From: Marinomonas algicola
Lineage (GTDB): Bacteria; Pseudomonadota; Gammaproteobacteria; Pseudomonadales; Marinomonadaceae
DNA: 64,000 nucleotides
Assembly (NCBI RefSeq): GCF_014805825.1
Contig: NZ_CP061941.1
Coordinates: 2,356,001 to 2,420,000, forward strand
Direction of reading: 5' to 3'
The translations under genes and the position numbers were made by a program. Positions 34,949 through 42,773 of this stretch are shown here, piece by piece; position 1 is the stretch's first letter, and each line of letters starts with the position of its first letter. The notes beneath the pieces were generated by a model. It was not told the origin of the DNA, searched no databases, and was given only the letters and a program-made list of their open reading frames with translations.

Positions 34949-35445
34949 GTGCACCAACACTACTCGCTGATGAGCACCAGATTAACGCCTTTCAATGTGG
35001 CATCGAAGAACTCGATACTTGGTTAAGAAAGCAGGCGTTAAAAAGTCAAAAACGGGGAACCGCGAGAGTATATGTGGTCAATGACACTGACACCCATCAA
35101 GTGGTCGGGTACTATGCCATTGCCATGGGATCAGTTTCCAGAGAGCAAGCTTTCAGTTCATTAAGAAGAAATAGTCCAGATCCCATTCCCATGGTGATTC
35201 TAGCCAGGCTTGGAGTAGATAACGCCTATCAAGGTCAAGGCATTGCGGCAGGTCTTTTAAAAGATTGTATCGTTCGCTCAGTACAAGCAATGAACGCTGT
35301 CGGTGGAGCAGGAATCTTAGTCCATGCTATTGATGGTAGTGCGCAAACGTTCTACAAGAAATTTGGCTTCAAAGAATCGACGTTTGATCCTTTAGTACTC
35401 ATGGCAAGGATCTGCGATATCGAAAAATCATTGTCGATAGACTGA
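34939..35445 (+). CDS. GNAT-family acetyltransferase toxin (TacT/AtaT type)
   Basis: A 168-aa GNAT. Visible are FQCGIEELDTWLRKQA at the start (typical of TacT-like toxins), VVGYYAIAMGSV, the acetyl-CoA loop region ILARLGVDNAYQGQGIAAGLLKDC (Q-x-x-G-x-A) and YKKFGFKES near the end. These toxins acetylate the amino group of charged tRNAs and stop translation. The start is TTG at 34939, inside the antitoxin gene, indicating coupling. Confidence 0.92.
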   Translation: MGISAPTLLADEHQINAFQCGIEELDTWLRKQALKSQKRGTARVYVVNDTDTHQVVGYYAIAMGSVSREQAFSSLRRNSPDPIPMVILARLGVDNAYQGQGIAAGLLKDCIVRSVQAMNAVGGAGILVHAIDGSAQTFYKKFGFKESTFDPLVLMARICDIEKSLSID

Positions 35446-35448
35446 GAT

Positions 35449-35478
35449 GACGGCTCCCCTATCACACGAGAAGCCGTC
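35449..35478. terminator. Hairpin between the convergent GNAT and traA genes
   Basis: GACGGCT and AGCCGTC pair perfectly (7 bp) with a 16-base loop. There is no clear T-run on either strand, so termination strength is doubtful. Confidence 0.45.
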
Positions 35479-35485
35479 AATATTA

Positions 35486-35872
35486 TCAGGTGCCCAGTAA
35501 AACGGCGCTGATTGCTGGAACTGTTGTGCCAATAACTTCTTGAGTGCTAGCAACAACAGGTAAGGTTGCAGACATAACACTTTCAACGACGGTTGGCGTA
35601 TTGTAGAGACCCATACCGCCACCAATGCCCAAGGCAAAAGCCATCAAGCTTTGGCGAGCGATACCGCCCACAATACCCACCAGAACCATGGCTCCCGCTA
35701 CGATCCGTCCCAAAGTACCTTGGGTCCAATCTTTTAGGGTATCCCACACATCAGTGAAAGCATCACCACCGGTGCCCGCAAATGAGGGCTCCGAAATCAT
35801 TAACGCCATTAAACCAAGCGCACCAATGGTCATTAGGCGCTGAGTTTGAATGGTGCGAACTGCATTTGTCAT
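35486..35872 (-). CDS. traA: TraA pilin precursor, 128 aa
   Basis: A long leader peptide (residues 1-32, ending SFAG) is followed by two hydrophobic helices (about 55-85 and 95-127) separated by a short loop, the layout of F-type pilins. It is the last gene of the traL-E-K-B-V-A operon, overlapping traV by 4 bp. Its last third is duplicated at 32.4-33.7 kb. It flanks HS2. Confidence 0.9.
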   Translation of the reverse strand: MTNAVRTIQTQRLMTIGALGLMALMISEPSFAGTGGDAFTDVWDTLKDWTQGTLGRIVAGAMVLVGIVGGIARQSLMAFALGIGGGMGLYNTPTVVESVMSATLPVVASTQEVIGTTVPAISAVLLGT

Positions 35873-36441
35873 TCGTTAGTTTCTCCGTAGATACTCAAGT
35901 TATCGCGCTTACCATCAGCTCCCGCTGAGGCTGAATCGCTTTGAGTCTGAAGTGGACGTAGCACTGGCGAAACCGTTCGAGGTGCTGACACCCCAATATC
36001 CCACCGGCGCGGTTCAATTTCGGTAAACACGTAGCTGGATAAATTCAGATCCCCACGGTCATCCTCCCAAGGCGCAATCCAAATTCGCATCACCCTTGAA
36101 GGAATGCGAATAGGTGCAGATTGCTGCGTCTCGGGTAATGCTGGATGGCTCAGCAGTCCTGTCTCTAAATCAGATTGTGAATACCCAGAGGGAGAACCAA
36201 TTCGAGTCGCCACTGCATCAATCGTCTTGGGTGCAGCGCCATTACTGGTAAGCTCATAGACTTCACGAGCGGATAAACAGCGCACACCGTCAGGCATACC
36301 TGGGCATCCATATTCACTACTCCCAAGACCCAATGAACTACAGCCAGACAATAAGGTTGAGCCGACTGCCAATAAAAGTAATCCAGCTTTAGACCACTGT
36401 TTTGACTGGTGCTTTAGGTTGTTCTGCATTGATGTCGTCAT
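35869..36441 (-). CDS. traV: TraV, outer-membrane lipoprotein of the transfer channel
   Basis: From the ATG at 36441, which has GAGGAGAG seven bases upstream, the product is 190 aa with a lipobox LLSGC (about residue 33), then CPGMPDGVRCLSAREVYELT with the two conserved TraV cysteines. TraV anchors the TraB-TraK core complex in the outer membrane. The longer frame to 36519 would place 26 unlikely residues before the signal. Confidence 0.9.
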   Translation of the reverse strand: MTTSMQNNLKHQSKQWSKAGLLLLAVGSTLLSGCSSLGLGSSEYGCPGMPDGVRCLSAREVYELTSNGAAPKTIDAVATRIGSPSGYSQSDLETGLLSHPALPETQQSAPIRIPSRVMRIWIAPWEDDRGDLNLSSYVFTEIEPRRWDIGVSAPRTVSPVLRPLQTQSDSASAGADGKRDNLSIYGETNE

Positions 36442-36515
36442 GGTTAACTCTCCTCTGGATACACATCTTATTGTCTGAAACGGACTTCGATCGGTTAGCA
36501 ACATGCAGGATTTTT

Positions 36516-37805
36516 TCATCTTCTTGTACCTCCCCCTTGCGAAGTGGCCAACGATAACGAGGCCCCACGAGTGACTATGACTTCAATTCTCCTTGCAGCG
36601 TCTACCTCTATGACTGGGAACATATTTTCAGCCATGTCCAAATAGAACTTGGCTACTCGATCCAATGCTTTGCCAGTGCCTTTAATCGCAGCGCCTTGTA
36701 ATGCTTCTTGGCTCATGACTTGCTGGTACAACTGAGTATCACCGGCATTACCCGTCTGAATCGTCGGAACAGGATTTACATCAAATGCGCCAGCCAAGCC
36801 CTGAAGGAACCCGGCCATCATTGATTTGGCCACCAGTTGGCCTTGTTTCGAGACTAATCGGCCACGAATACCGGCTTTGCCGTCTTCACCCACAGCATAA
36901 GAATCCAGTCGCGTTTCAATGACGCCACCATCTTCTCTCACACATGAAATGGTCTCGCCTCGCAAATAGGCACGCTCAGAGCTCAAATCACCGTAACCTG
37001 CGGCGATCAAGAAACACTCTTTGATATCCGCTCTAAATCGGTTGGGTAAAATGGCTTCCTTTTGAATCCTCAGCAATGCAGGAAAAGGTTCACGTCTTGC
37101 AGACTCGTGAGTAGGTGCGTCCAAACCTGTGATCAAAGTACCTGAGATGATGCTGCCTGCCGGTAAATACAAAGGCGGCGCTTCTTGCACAACAACTTCT
37201 GGTTCGACAACCACTTCAGGCTCAATCATACGAATCGTGATTGGCGGCAATGGAACATCCCGAGCTCGTGCACCTTGGCCATTGGCTGGATGTTGATAGA
37301 GCGGATCTGGCAGCGGCGCATTGGCAAAATAGTCGTCTGGGTTAGACGGCAGTGGCTTTTCTTCTTTAGGCAATTCCATGGCAGATAAAGGCACTTCAAA
37401 CAGGCTATTTGTGCCTTCAGCTACTGAATCACCTCCAGCGCGAACATCATTAAGTTCCGCTCGAAGGCGAGCCAACTCCGCATTGACCTCACTTGGTATT
37501 GAAGGCGAACCTAGGCTTAGCCGTCCTGAATCGACGTCACGACGCAAGCGCTCAACTTCACGACGTAACTGTTCATTGCGCTCACTGAGTAGTTTTACGT
37601 TCGCAGCCAAACTATCGACCCCGACATCACGAGTATTGGTATCCGTAAGAATGTGCCGGATCGTTTCCTGTCGGTTCCGACTGCTTGAGCCATCGTCAGG
37701 ATTAGGTGAAAACACCATCACCATCAGGATGAGGCCACCAGCAATACCAGCAACCGATAGGCCCCGCTTCATGTTCGGGCTCATTTGTTCCCATTGTGCT
37801 TTCAT
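36516..37805 (-). CDS. traB: TraB, VirB10-like scaffold of the transfer channel
   Basis: 429 aa. One inner-membrane helix (about 16-33) is followed by a coiled coil (about 65-120, LLSERNEQLRREVERLRRDV), a proline-rich linker (about 160-210) and the TrbI/VirB10 beta-barrel domain (LPAGSIISGTLITGLDAP, then LRIQKEAILPNRFRADIKECF). It bridges the inner and outer membranes. It lies 2 bp after traK. Confidence 0.94.
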   Translation of the reverse strand: MKAQWEQMSPNMKRGLSVAGIAGGLILMVMVFSPNPDDGSSSRNRQETIRHILTDTNTRDVGVDSLAANVKLLSERNEQLRREVERLRRDVDSGRLSLGSPSIPSEVNAELARLRAELNDVRAGGDSVAEGTNSLFEVPLSAMELPKEEKPLPSNPDDYFANAPLPDPLYQHPANGQGARARDVPLPPITIRMIEPEVVVEPEVVVQEAPPLYLPAGSIISGTLITGLDAPTHESARREPFPALLRIQKEAILPNRFRADIKECFLIAAGYGDLSSERAYLRGETISCVREDGGVIETRLDSYAVGEDGKAGIRGRLVSKQGQLVAKSMMAGFLQGLAGAFDVNPVPTIQTGNAGDTQLYQQVMSQEALQGAAIKGTGKALDRVAKFYLDMAENMFPVIEVDAARRIEVIVTRGASLSLATSQGGGTRR

Positions 37806-37807
37806 CG

Positions 37808-38707
37808 TTATTCACCTCCCACAAGAAGCGAAGGTCGCTGACTTTCCACCGCTTCTTCACGATGATTGCGAACAACCACATACAACTCAGTCTTTTCACC
37901 CGGCAACAAGATATTGCGAGGCCAGTAGGCGCTTGCCACTATATCTGGTGCATGACAGGCTATCTCACTGGCTTCTATCGGTTCATCGGCAAAGCTTTCA
38001 ACCAGTCCTACATAGACGGTGAAGTAATGTCCCGTCACAATTTGCCCCTGCTTAAAACCAAACTTTAAGCCAGGCTGAAAACATTTCGGGCTTGTGTCAG
38101 TTTGGCCAGCTAAACGGATGTCATAGCCTTGTGGTAACTCATTTAGTGCAAGGCGTCTGAGTAAATCACGTAGGTTATCGACGTATGGCTGAGCTGTTTC
38201 CCAAGTGGCGGCTTTTCGGTTCACGACGCCCTTAATAGGCCACTGCTGACCATCAATAGCTAAGGTGATTTCACGCGGTGGAATACGACGAGGTACTAAG
38301 GTGACTGATAATGAGGGCGCTTCCTGACCAGGCGGAGTGATGTAAAGTGAAACCGGTGATTCTTTGTCCGTGGCCACATATACAACATTCCCCTTGATTT
38401 GCGTCTGAGCATCACTGGTTGTTCTCACCTGAGGCGATTCAAACGGCGTCACGATCCGATTCAGATGCCCAAGAGCTACAGGGATCAGTTCATTAACCCC
38501 CGGTGTCATCAGTAACGTTGTTGGCACATCCTTTGAAACCGTATTGGTTTGAACCGGTGGATTTGCTGTAGCAGACTGCTTCATCACACTGGCTGGCACA
38601 ATCGGCAATTCCACGTCTGCATACGACGCTTGAGATAACAGGACGCCACTCAAGCTGATTGCGATTAAGCTTGGTGTCATCCATCGACTAATTTTGGTTC
38701 GCATCAT
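37808..38707 (-). CDS. traK: TraK, secretin-like core protein of the transfer channel
   Basis: About 299 aa with a signal peptide (cleaved near SYAD). The periplasmic body has TLLMTPGVNELIPVALGHLNRIVTPF, a TraK-typical start, and a beta-rich C-terminus (NILLPGEKTELYVVVRNHRE). It is VirB9-like and forms a complex with TraV and TraB. Two consecutive ATGs open the frame; the second (38704) is better spaced from GGAGG. Confidence 0.9.
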   Translation of the reverse strand: MMRTKISRWMTPSLIAISLSGVLLSQASYADVELPIVPASVMKQSATANPPVQTNTVSKDVPTTLLMTPGVNELIPVALGHLNRIVTPFESPQVRTTSDAQTQIKGNVVYVATDKESPVSLYITPPGQEAPSLSVTLVPRRIPPREITLAIDGQQWPIKGVVNRKAATWETAQPYVDNLRDLLRRLALNELPQGYDIRLAGQTDTSPKCFQPGLKFGFKQGQIVTGHYFTVYVGLVESFADEPIEASEIACHAPDIVASAYWPRNILLPGEKTELYVVVRNHREEAVESQRPSLLVGGE

Positions 38708-39314
38708 TCACCCTCCGGTTTTGCTCTTGGGTCAACTTTTCACGAACTCGCTTCGTTCTAGCTTGCCCCTCGTACGTATCCATCCAACTGAGCTTTGGAC
38801 GGTATTGCTCAATATCGATGTCAAACTCATAAGTGCGAGTTTGGCGCTGTTCATCTCCAGATGGTCCAGAGACCAAGGAATAACCGGTCACAAAGACATG
38901 GCCGGTTTCATACTCATACTCCACTTGTCTGGGTTGGAATTTGAGCGTGACTCGGTCTTCACGGATCTGTCTTGCCTGAATCTCCAGTGCATCGACCACT
39001 TGCTGGTACACCGCTGGAGAAAGTAGCGGCTCAATAGCAACCCGGATAAAAGACACATTACCCGGCGTCACGTTGCCCATAAGCTCAGCCAGATAGAGCC
39101 CCCAGGATTCCAAGTAAGGCTGAGTAGCCTGGTTTCGTGACACTTCAGCCGTTTCAGACAAGGTTGGTGGTTGAATGGCTACCACGGTATTGCGAGAAAA
39201 TGCCGCAACCGCAAGCAGCAAGTTAGATAGCACCAGCACTGCAATCAGAAACCGTTGCCATCGGTTCTCTAATTGCGTGCCTTGCCATGATTTTAAAAAC
39301 ACGTCGAACTTCAC
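38688..39314 (-). CDS. traE: TraE, VirB8-like inner-membrane assembly protein
   Basis: 208 aa. One N-terminal membrane helix (about 22-42) is followed by a periplasmic VirB8-like domain (SWGLYLAELMGNVTPGNVSFI, then VTLKFQPRQVEYEYETGHVFVTGY). It overlaps traL by 4 bp and traK by 20 bp, fitting a coupled operon. Confidence 0.92.
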   Translation of the reverse strand: MKFDVFLKSWQGTQLENRWQRFLIAVLVLSNLLLAVAAFSRNTVVAIQPPTLSETAEVSRNQATQPYLESWGLYLAELMGNVTPGNVSFIRVAIEPLLSPAVYQQVVDALEIQARQIREDRVTLKFQPRQVEYEYETGHVFVTGYSLVSGPSGDEQRQTRTYEFDIDIEQYRPKLSWMDTYEGQARTKRVREKLTQEQNRRVNDANQN

Positions 39315-39598
39315 GGCAGATAGCTCCTGATAAATGGGTTTGGGATCGTCTTGGCCTTGGTTGGCAACAGTCCGGCCCAGTAGATGGCGTGAAGAATAAA
39401 ACCATCCGGGCGACCATCACGAAAACGCCGATAGAGCTTGGTTGTCACCAACCCCAACAGGCATAAAACCAAGGCATTACCGGTAAAAATGCCGATCACT
39501 AGCCCCAACAGAATGGGAGCCATCTCATCGGCACTCCAAAGCAGGAAGTGCGGCGGGTCATCGATATAGGACGGAATACTCACAGGTTCCATAGTCAC
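39311..39598 (-). CDS. traL: TraL, small inner-membrane pilus assembly protein
   Basis: 95 aa with two membrane helices (about 28-65) preceded by IPSYIDDPPHFLLWSADEMAP, the TraL signature. It is the first gene of the traL-traA operon and the left flank of HS1. A GAGGAG lies upstream of the ATG. Confidence 0.92.
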   Translation of the reverse strand: MTMEPVSIPSYIDDPPHFLLWSADEMAPILLGLVIGIFTGNALVLCLLGLVTTKLYRRFRDGRPDGFILHAIYWAGLLPTKAKTIPNPFIRSYLP

Positions 39599-39825
39599 TC
39601 CTCGTTGTTTGAATTGAGAAGTGAAGAATGCCTTGGGATTGACAGGTTCAGTGGTCAGCTAGATGCCGAATTCTTGAAGGTTTTGAGGTGGCTTAGTGAT
39701 TCTGTACTTACAATCAGATTGATATCGCAACCTTAAGGGTTACAATTAGTTCACGGTAATTGGCACGTTACATTCAGATTCAATGAATGAGATGCGGAAA
39801 TTGTTAACTACGAGGATTATCACTA

Positions 39826-40122
39826 ATGACTATGCATAACCCTGCTCACCCTGGTGAGATATTAAAAGAGATGGTCATCGAGCCGTTGGAGTTGACGATT
39901 ACCGATGTTGCAGAACACTTAAATGTAAGCCGTAAAACCCTATCCAATGTATTGAACGGACGAGGTGCAATAACTCCTGAAATGGCCGTGCGCTTGGAGC
40001 TGGCTTTTGCTAAGCCCTCTGCTGACCACTGGTTACGCCTGCAAAGCGCTTATGACTTGTCAGTACTCAGAAATCAAAAGGCAACGTTACACGTCAAACC
40101 TTATGAACTTGCTTTTGGATAA
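39826..40122 (+). CDS. higA: HigA/VapI-type XRE antitoxin, 98 aa
   Basis: It begins with the HigA hallmark NPAHPGEILKEMVIEPLELTITDVAEHLNVSRKTLSNVLNGRGAITPEMAVRLELAF, an XRE helix-turn-helix. A HigB toxin normally precedes it. No HigB frame is recognisable in the 220 bp upstream, so it looks like an orphan antitoxin. It may act as a repressor or protect against HigB elsewhere. It is HS1 cargo. Confidence 0.85.
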   Translation: MTMHNPAHPGEILKEMVIEPLELTITDVAEHLNVSRKTLSNVLNGRGAITPEMAVRLELAFAKPSADHWLRLQSAYDLSVLRNQKATLHVKPYELAFG

Positions 40123-40127
40123 AGTTG

Positions 40128-40262
40128 ATGGCTTTAAAAACATTGAAAGAAAAAGCACTTAAAAATCCTAGTGTTGTACGGGAATATCATAAACTAAGTC
40201 GCGAATTTGCTCTCATCGAACGGAAACTTACACGCAAAATCGCTCGAACACGCAAACCTTAA
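40128..40262 (+). CDS. 44-aa stub resembling the N-terminal linker of an XRE antitoxin
   Basis: The ATG at 40128 follows the higA stop by 5 bp. The product (KEKALKNPSVVREYHKL then FALIERKL) looks like the segment before the helix-turn-helix of RelE-partner antitoxins (NPEVxxEYxxLxxEFAL). It ends after 44 residues where that domain should begin, so it is probably a truncated antitoxin, though a genuine small protein is possible. Confidence 0.5.
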   Translation: MALKTLKEKALKNPSVVREYHKLSREFALIERKLTRKIARTRKP

Positions 40263-40317
40263 GCTAGCTGAAAACTGTCGCTAGTTCTATTGGCGTATTC
40301 TCTCAATGTTCGTGTTT

Positions 40318-41424
40318 TTAACTCAAGTGCGCGAGCTTATAACGTGTGCTCCTCCCTCCGGCTTCACTTTTTACCAAGCAACCAATCTCGACCAACGCCG
40401 CTAAATGACGAGAAGCGGTTGGCTTACTCACTTTCGCCACTTTATGATATTGCGACGTATTAATGCCTTGGTCAAAATCCCCATCAAGCATTCGATTGAG
40501 CACTTTTACTTGCTCCGAGGACAGTCGCGTTTGATCGACATTTCGCCAGAAGTTTGTTTTAAAAACCGTTTGGTCGATTTCTTCGAGCACATTGGTGAAG
40601 GTTTCACCTAAGGTGTTTAAAAACCACATAAGCCACGCGGTAATATCCAGTTCACCTTTCTGGGATTGCTCTAATATTTCGTAGTAGCTATTACGGTTGG
40701 CTAAAATTGCCACTGACATTGCATAGAAACGGACAGACTGGCGCTCAGCCTGGGCCAGCGCCAAATCAGTGAGTAAGCGGGTGATCCTGCCATTGCCGTC
40801 ATCTAAAGGATGGAGCGTCACAAACCAAAGATGTGTTATCGCCGCTCTAAGCAATGGATCTAAAGCTGGGTCCTCACGAGAGTCATTAAACCAGCGAATA
40901 AACACGTCTAGTTCGGACTCAAGCATATCTCGGCTCGGCGCTTCAAAATGCACCGTGGGTTTATCAATCCTACCCGATACAACCTGCATAGGCTCATCCC
41001 CACGTAACTGCCCTCCTATCACAGGATTAAACATGGTGTAACCTTCAGGAAACAGTCGTCTATGCCATTGCAATATTCTCTCAAGTGAGAGCGGCGAGTC
41101 TAAATTCTCCACCGCATCTAACATTATTTCTGCAAGGCCATCAGTGCGTTCAGTGGTTGGAAATGGTTTTTCTTCAGAAAGACCGAGCTTATTAGCCAAG
41201 GACGAGCGAACAGAAAAAGCGTTGAGCTTCTCACCTTCAATGGCACTCGAATGAATAATGTTCGCCAATAGCGTGTCTAACATACTTTGCTTTTGGTCTT
41301 TAGGTTGGCTCGACATCTTGCCCAACAACATTCCTTGGTGAAAGCGAATGTCGCGTAACTTGGGTTCAATGACTTTTTCATCCCAGATAAAGCTTGGCCA
41401 GTCAGCTTGTTGCCAGATCCACAT
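40318..41424 (-). CDS. Fic-family protein with DUF4172-like N-terminus and C-terminal winged helix
   Basis: About 368 aa from the ATG at 41424, which has AAGGCG upstream and matches the family start MWIWQQADWPSFIWD. The Fic core has FVTLHPLDDGNGRITRLLTDLAL, the HPFx(D/E)GNGR AMPylation motif with Leu in place of Phe. An inhibitory-helix-like SSAIEGEKLNAFSVRSS lies near residue 80, so autoinhibition within the chain is likely. The C-terminal 70 residues form a winged helix (HKVAKVSKPTASRHLAALVEIGCLV), suggesting a DNA-binding, self-regulating AMPylator. A large inverted repeat lies just upstream. Confidence 0.88.
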   Translation of the reverse strand: MWIWQQADWPSFIWDEKVIEPKLRDIRFHQGMLLGKMSSQPKDQKQSMLDTLLANIIHSSAIEGEKLNAFSVRSSLANKLGLSEEKPFPTTERTDGLAEIMLDAVENLDSPLSLERILQWHRRLFPEGYTMFNPVIGGQLRGDEPMQVVSGRIDKPTVHFEAPSRDMLESELDVFIRWFNDSREDPALDPLLRAAITHLWFVTLHPLDDGNGRITRLLTDLALAQAERQSVRFYAMSVAILANRNSYYEILEQSQKGELDITAWLMWFLNTLGETFTNVLEEIDQTVFKTNFWRNVDQTRLSSEQVKVLNRMLDGDFDQGINTSQYHKVAKVSKPTASRHLAALVEIGCLVKSEAGGRSTRYKLAHLS

Positions 41425-41502
41425 CTTGTCGCCTTTTGATTTAAATAACAGCACATTCAAATCATACCATGATTCGAATAAAACCCACAATCACATCTAA
41501 TA

Positions 41503-41533
41503 ATGATATGAATAACGCGAATATTCATATCAT
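41503..41533. promoter_or_regulatory. 12-bp perfect inverted repeat upstream of the Fic gene
   Basis: ATGATATGAATA and TATTCATATCAT are separated by 7 bp. This is a strong operator candidate for the Fic protein's own winged helix. Confidence 0.75.
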
Positions 41534-41581
41534 CTTTCGATGTTATCATCCTGTCTTAGTAGACATTAACCTACCTAGGCC

Positions 41582-42217
41582 TCATATCTTCTTCTGCAAG
41601 TGGCTTAACGCCAACCCCGCCATCAACGCCAAGCCGATGATCATCGACGGTAGTACCACCGGTGGAATAGCCAGCGGGACGAACAATCCCATAAACAGCA
41701 AGATGACGCCTGAACCCAGAATTATCATGCTATAGCGGTGAATGATAGGGCTCGAAAAATCAAAGGTTGTTTTCTTAATCTTCCAGGTCATCAAGCCGTC
41801 CCACAGTGCTGGTAACATGAGAATAAGCGCAAAGGGCAACCAGACCATCAGCAAAGCAAATCGAGTGAACACCTGGTACAACACATCAAAAAATGCCTGA
41901 ATACGGTCTTCTACCCAGACGAACCAAAAGCCTCCCATGTTCTCCATCCCTTTAGAACGAAGTCGCTGCTCTTCAGTGGGGATCAGAAAATCACGCACAG
42001 ATTGTTCCATCTGCGTATCAACAACCCATGACTGATACCAGCGATGGCTAGTTTGACCAATCCAATAGCTTGTTTGTGCGCCCAATTGATTTTGGATCAT
42101 CTGCTTCTCTTTACTGATGACCCGGCCAGTCCAATCACCGGGCACTAACACGCCAATGGCAATAATCTCTAGCATCAGTGCCAGACACAGTAGCCAAACC
42201 GACTTATGCTTGCTCAT
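41582..42217 (-). CDS. DUF4400 integral membrane protein (s043/TraJ-like)
   Basis: About 211 aa with an N-terminal helix (about 8-28) and three C-terminal helices (about 105-130, 155-185, 188-205). It is the DUF4400 family protein found after traD in SXT-type ICEs. A role near the coupling protein is presumed from position. The ATG at 42217 is nine bases from GAGG, and the one at 42226 touches it. The gene forms the right border of HS1. Confidence 0.8.
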   Translation of the reverse strand: MSKHKSVWLLCLALMLEIIAIGVLVPGDWTGRVISKEKQMIQNQLGAQTSYWIGQTSHRWYQSWVVDTQMEQSVRDFLIPTEEQRLRSKGMENMGGFWFVWVEDRIQAFFDVLYQVFTRFALLMVWLPFALILMLPALWDGLMTWKIKKTTFDFSSPIIHRYSMIILGSGVILLFMGLFVPLAIPPVVLPSMIIGLALMAGLALSHLQKKI

Positions 42218-42764
42218 GCCAAACATCCTCTTCTACTCGGGCCAGCATGGCTGAAACGGTTGGCGTCATAATCCGGGCTTTAAGCACTTGTTGAAGCCGC
42301 TTTGTCGTCGTATGACCACTTTCATAACGCACTGCGATGCGTCCTTCAGCCAGATACGCCATTCGATTTGGACGATTACGCATCCAGGTGTGGAAATACA
42401 CACCATCCACGGCGGCCCACTCGAAATGGTCAGGATCACGCAGGCGAATCCCTGTTAAAGCACTGGCAGCAGTCCAGGTCAGTGTCTCAATGAAATGCCA
42501 CAGTCGTACACTGTCATCATCACAACTCACTTCTTCATAACTGCCCAAGCCATTACACAGACACAAATCAAAGATGGAGTGACCATCTAAGGTGAACGCA
42601 TCCGTTAAATAGTCTGCCAAGCAATACACTGAGGCCAACGCATGAGGCCAGTCGGCTTCAAGTAGTCTTAAGGTTTCCTTGAACTGGGGGTTATGTTGCT
42701 GCCACTGAGCGAGCATTTCTTTACTGGTAAGTGTTGTCATTTTCAGACAGACAGAATGATGCAT
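42204..42764 (-). CDS. Conserved ICE hypothetical protein between traD and the DUF4400 gene, 186 aa
   Basis: A soluble protein without a domain I recognise (LLEADWPHALASVYCLADYLTDAFTLDG, then SFEWAAVDGV-like HFEWAAVDGVYFHTWMRNRPNRMAYLAEGRIAVRYE). An AGGAG lies five bases before the ATG at 42764. It follows traD by 9 bp and overlaps the next gene, so it belongs to the traI-traD operon. A helper function in DNA transfer is only inferred. Confidence 0.65.
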   Translation of the reverse strand: MHHSVCLKMTTLTSKEMLAQWQQHNPQFKETLRLLEADWPHALASVYCLADYLTDAFTLDGHSIFDLCLCNGLGSYEEVSCDDDSVRLWHFIETLTWTAASALTGIRLRDPDHFEWAAVDGVYFHTWMRNRPNRMAYLAEGRIAVRYESGHTTTKRLQQVLKARIMTPTVSAMLARVEEDVWHEQA

Positions 42765-42773
42765 ACAGACTCC

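Noticed and set aside
39548..39736. Plus-strand frame before higA as a possible HigB toxin
   Set aside because: It has none of the HigB pattern (SFRHKGLxRL, GYWAVxVxGNWRL), and most of it overlaps traL on the other strand.
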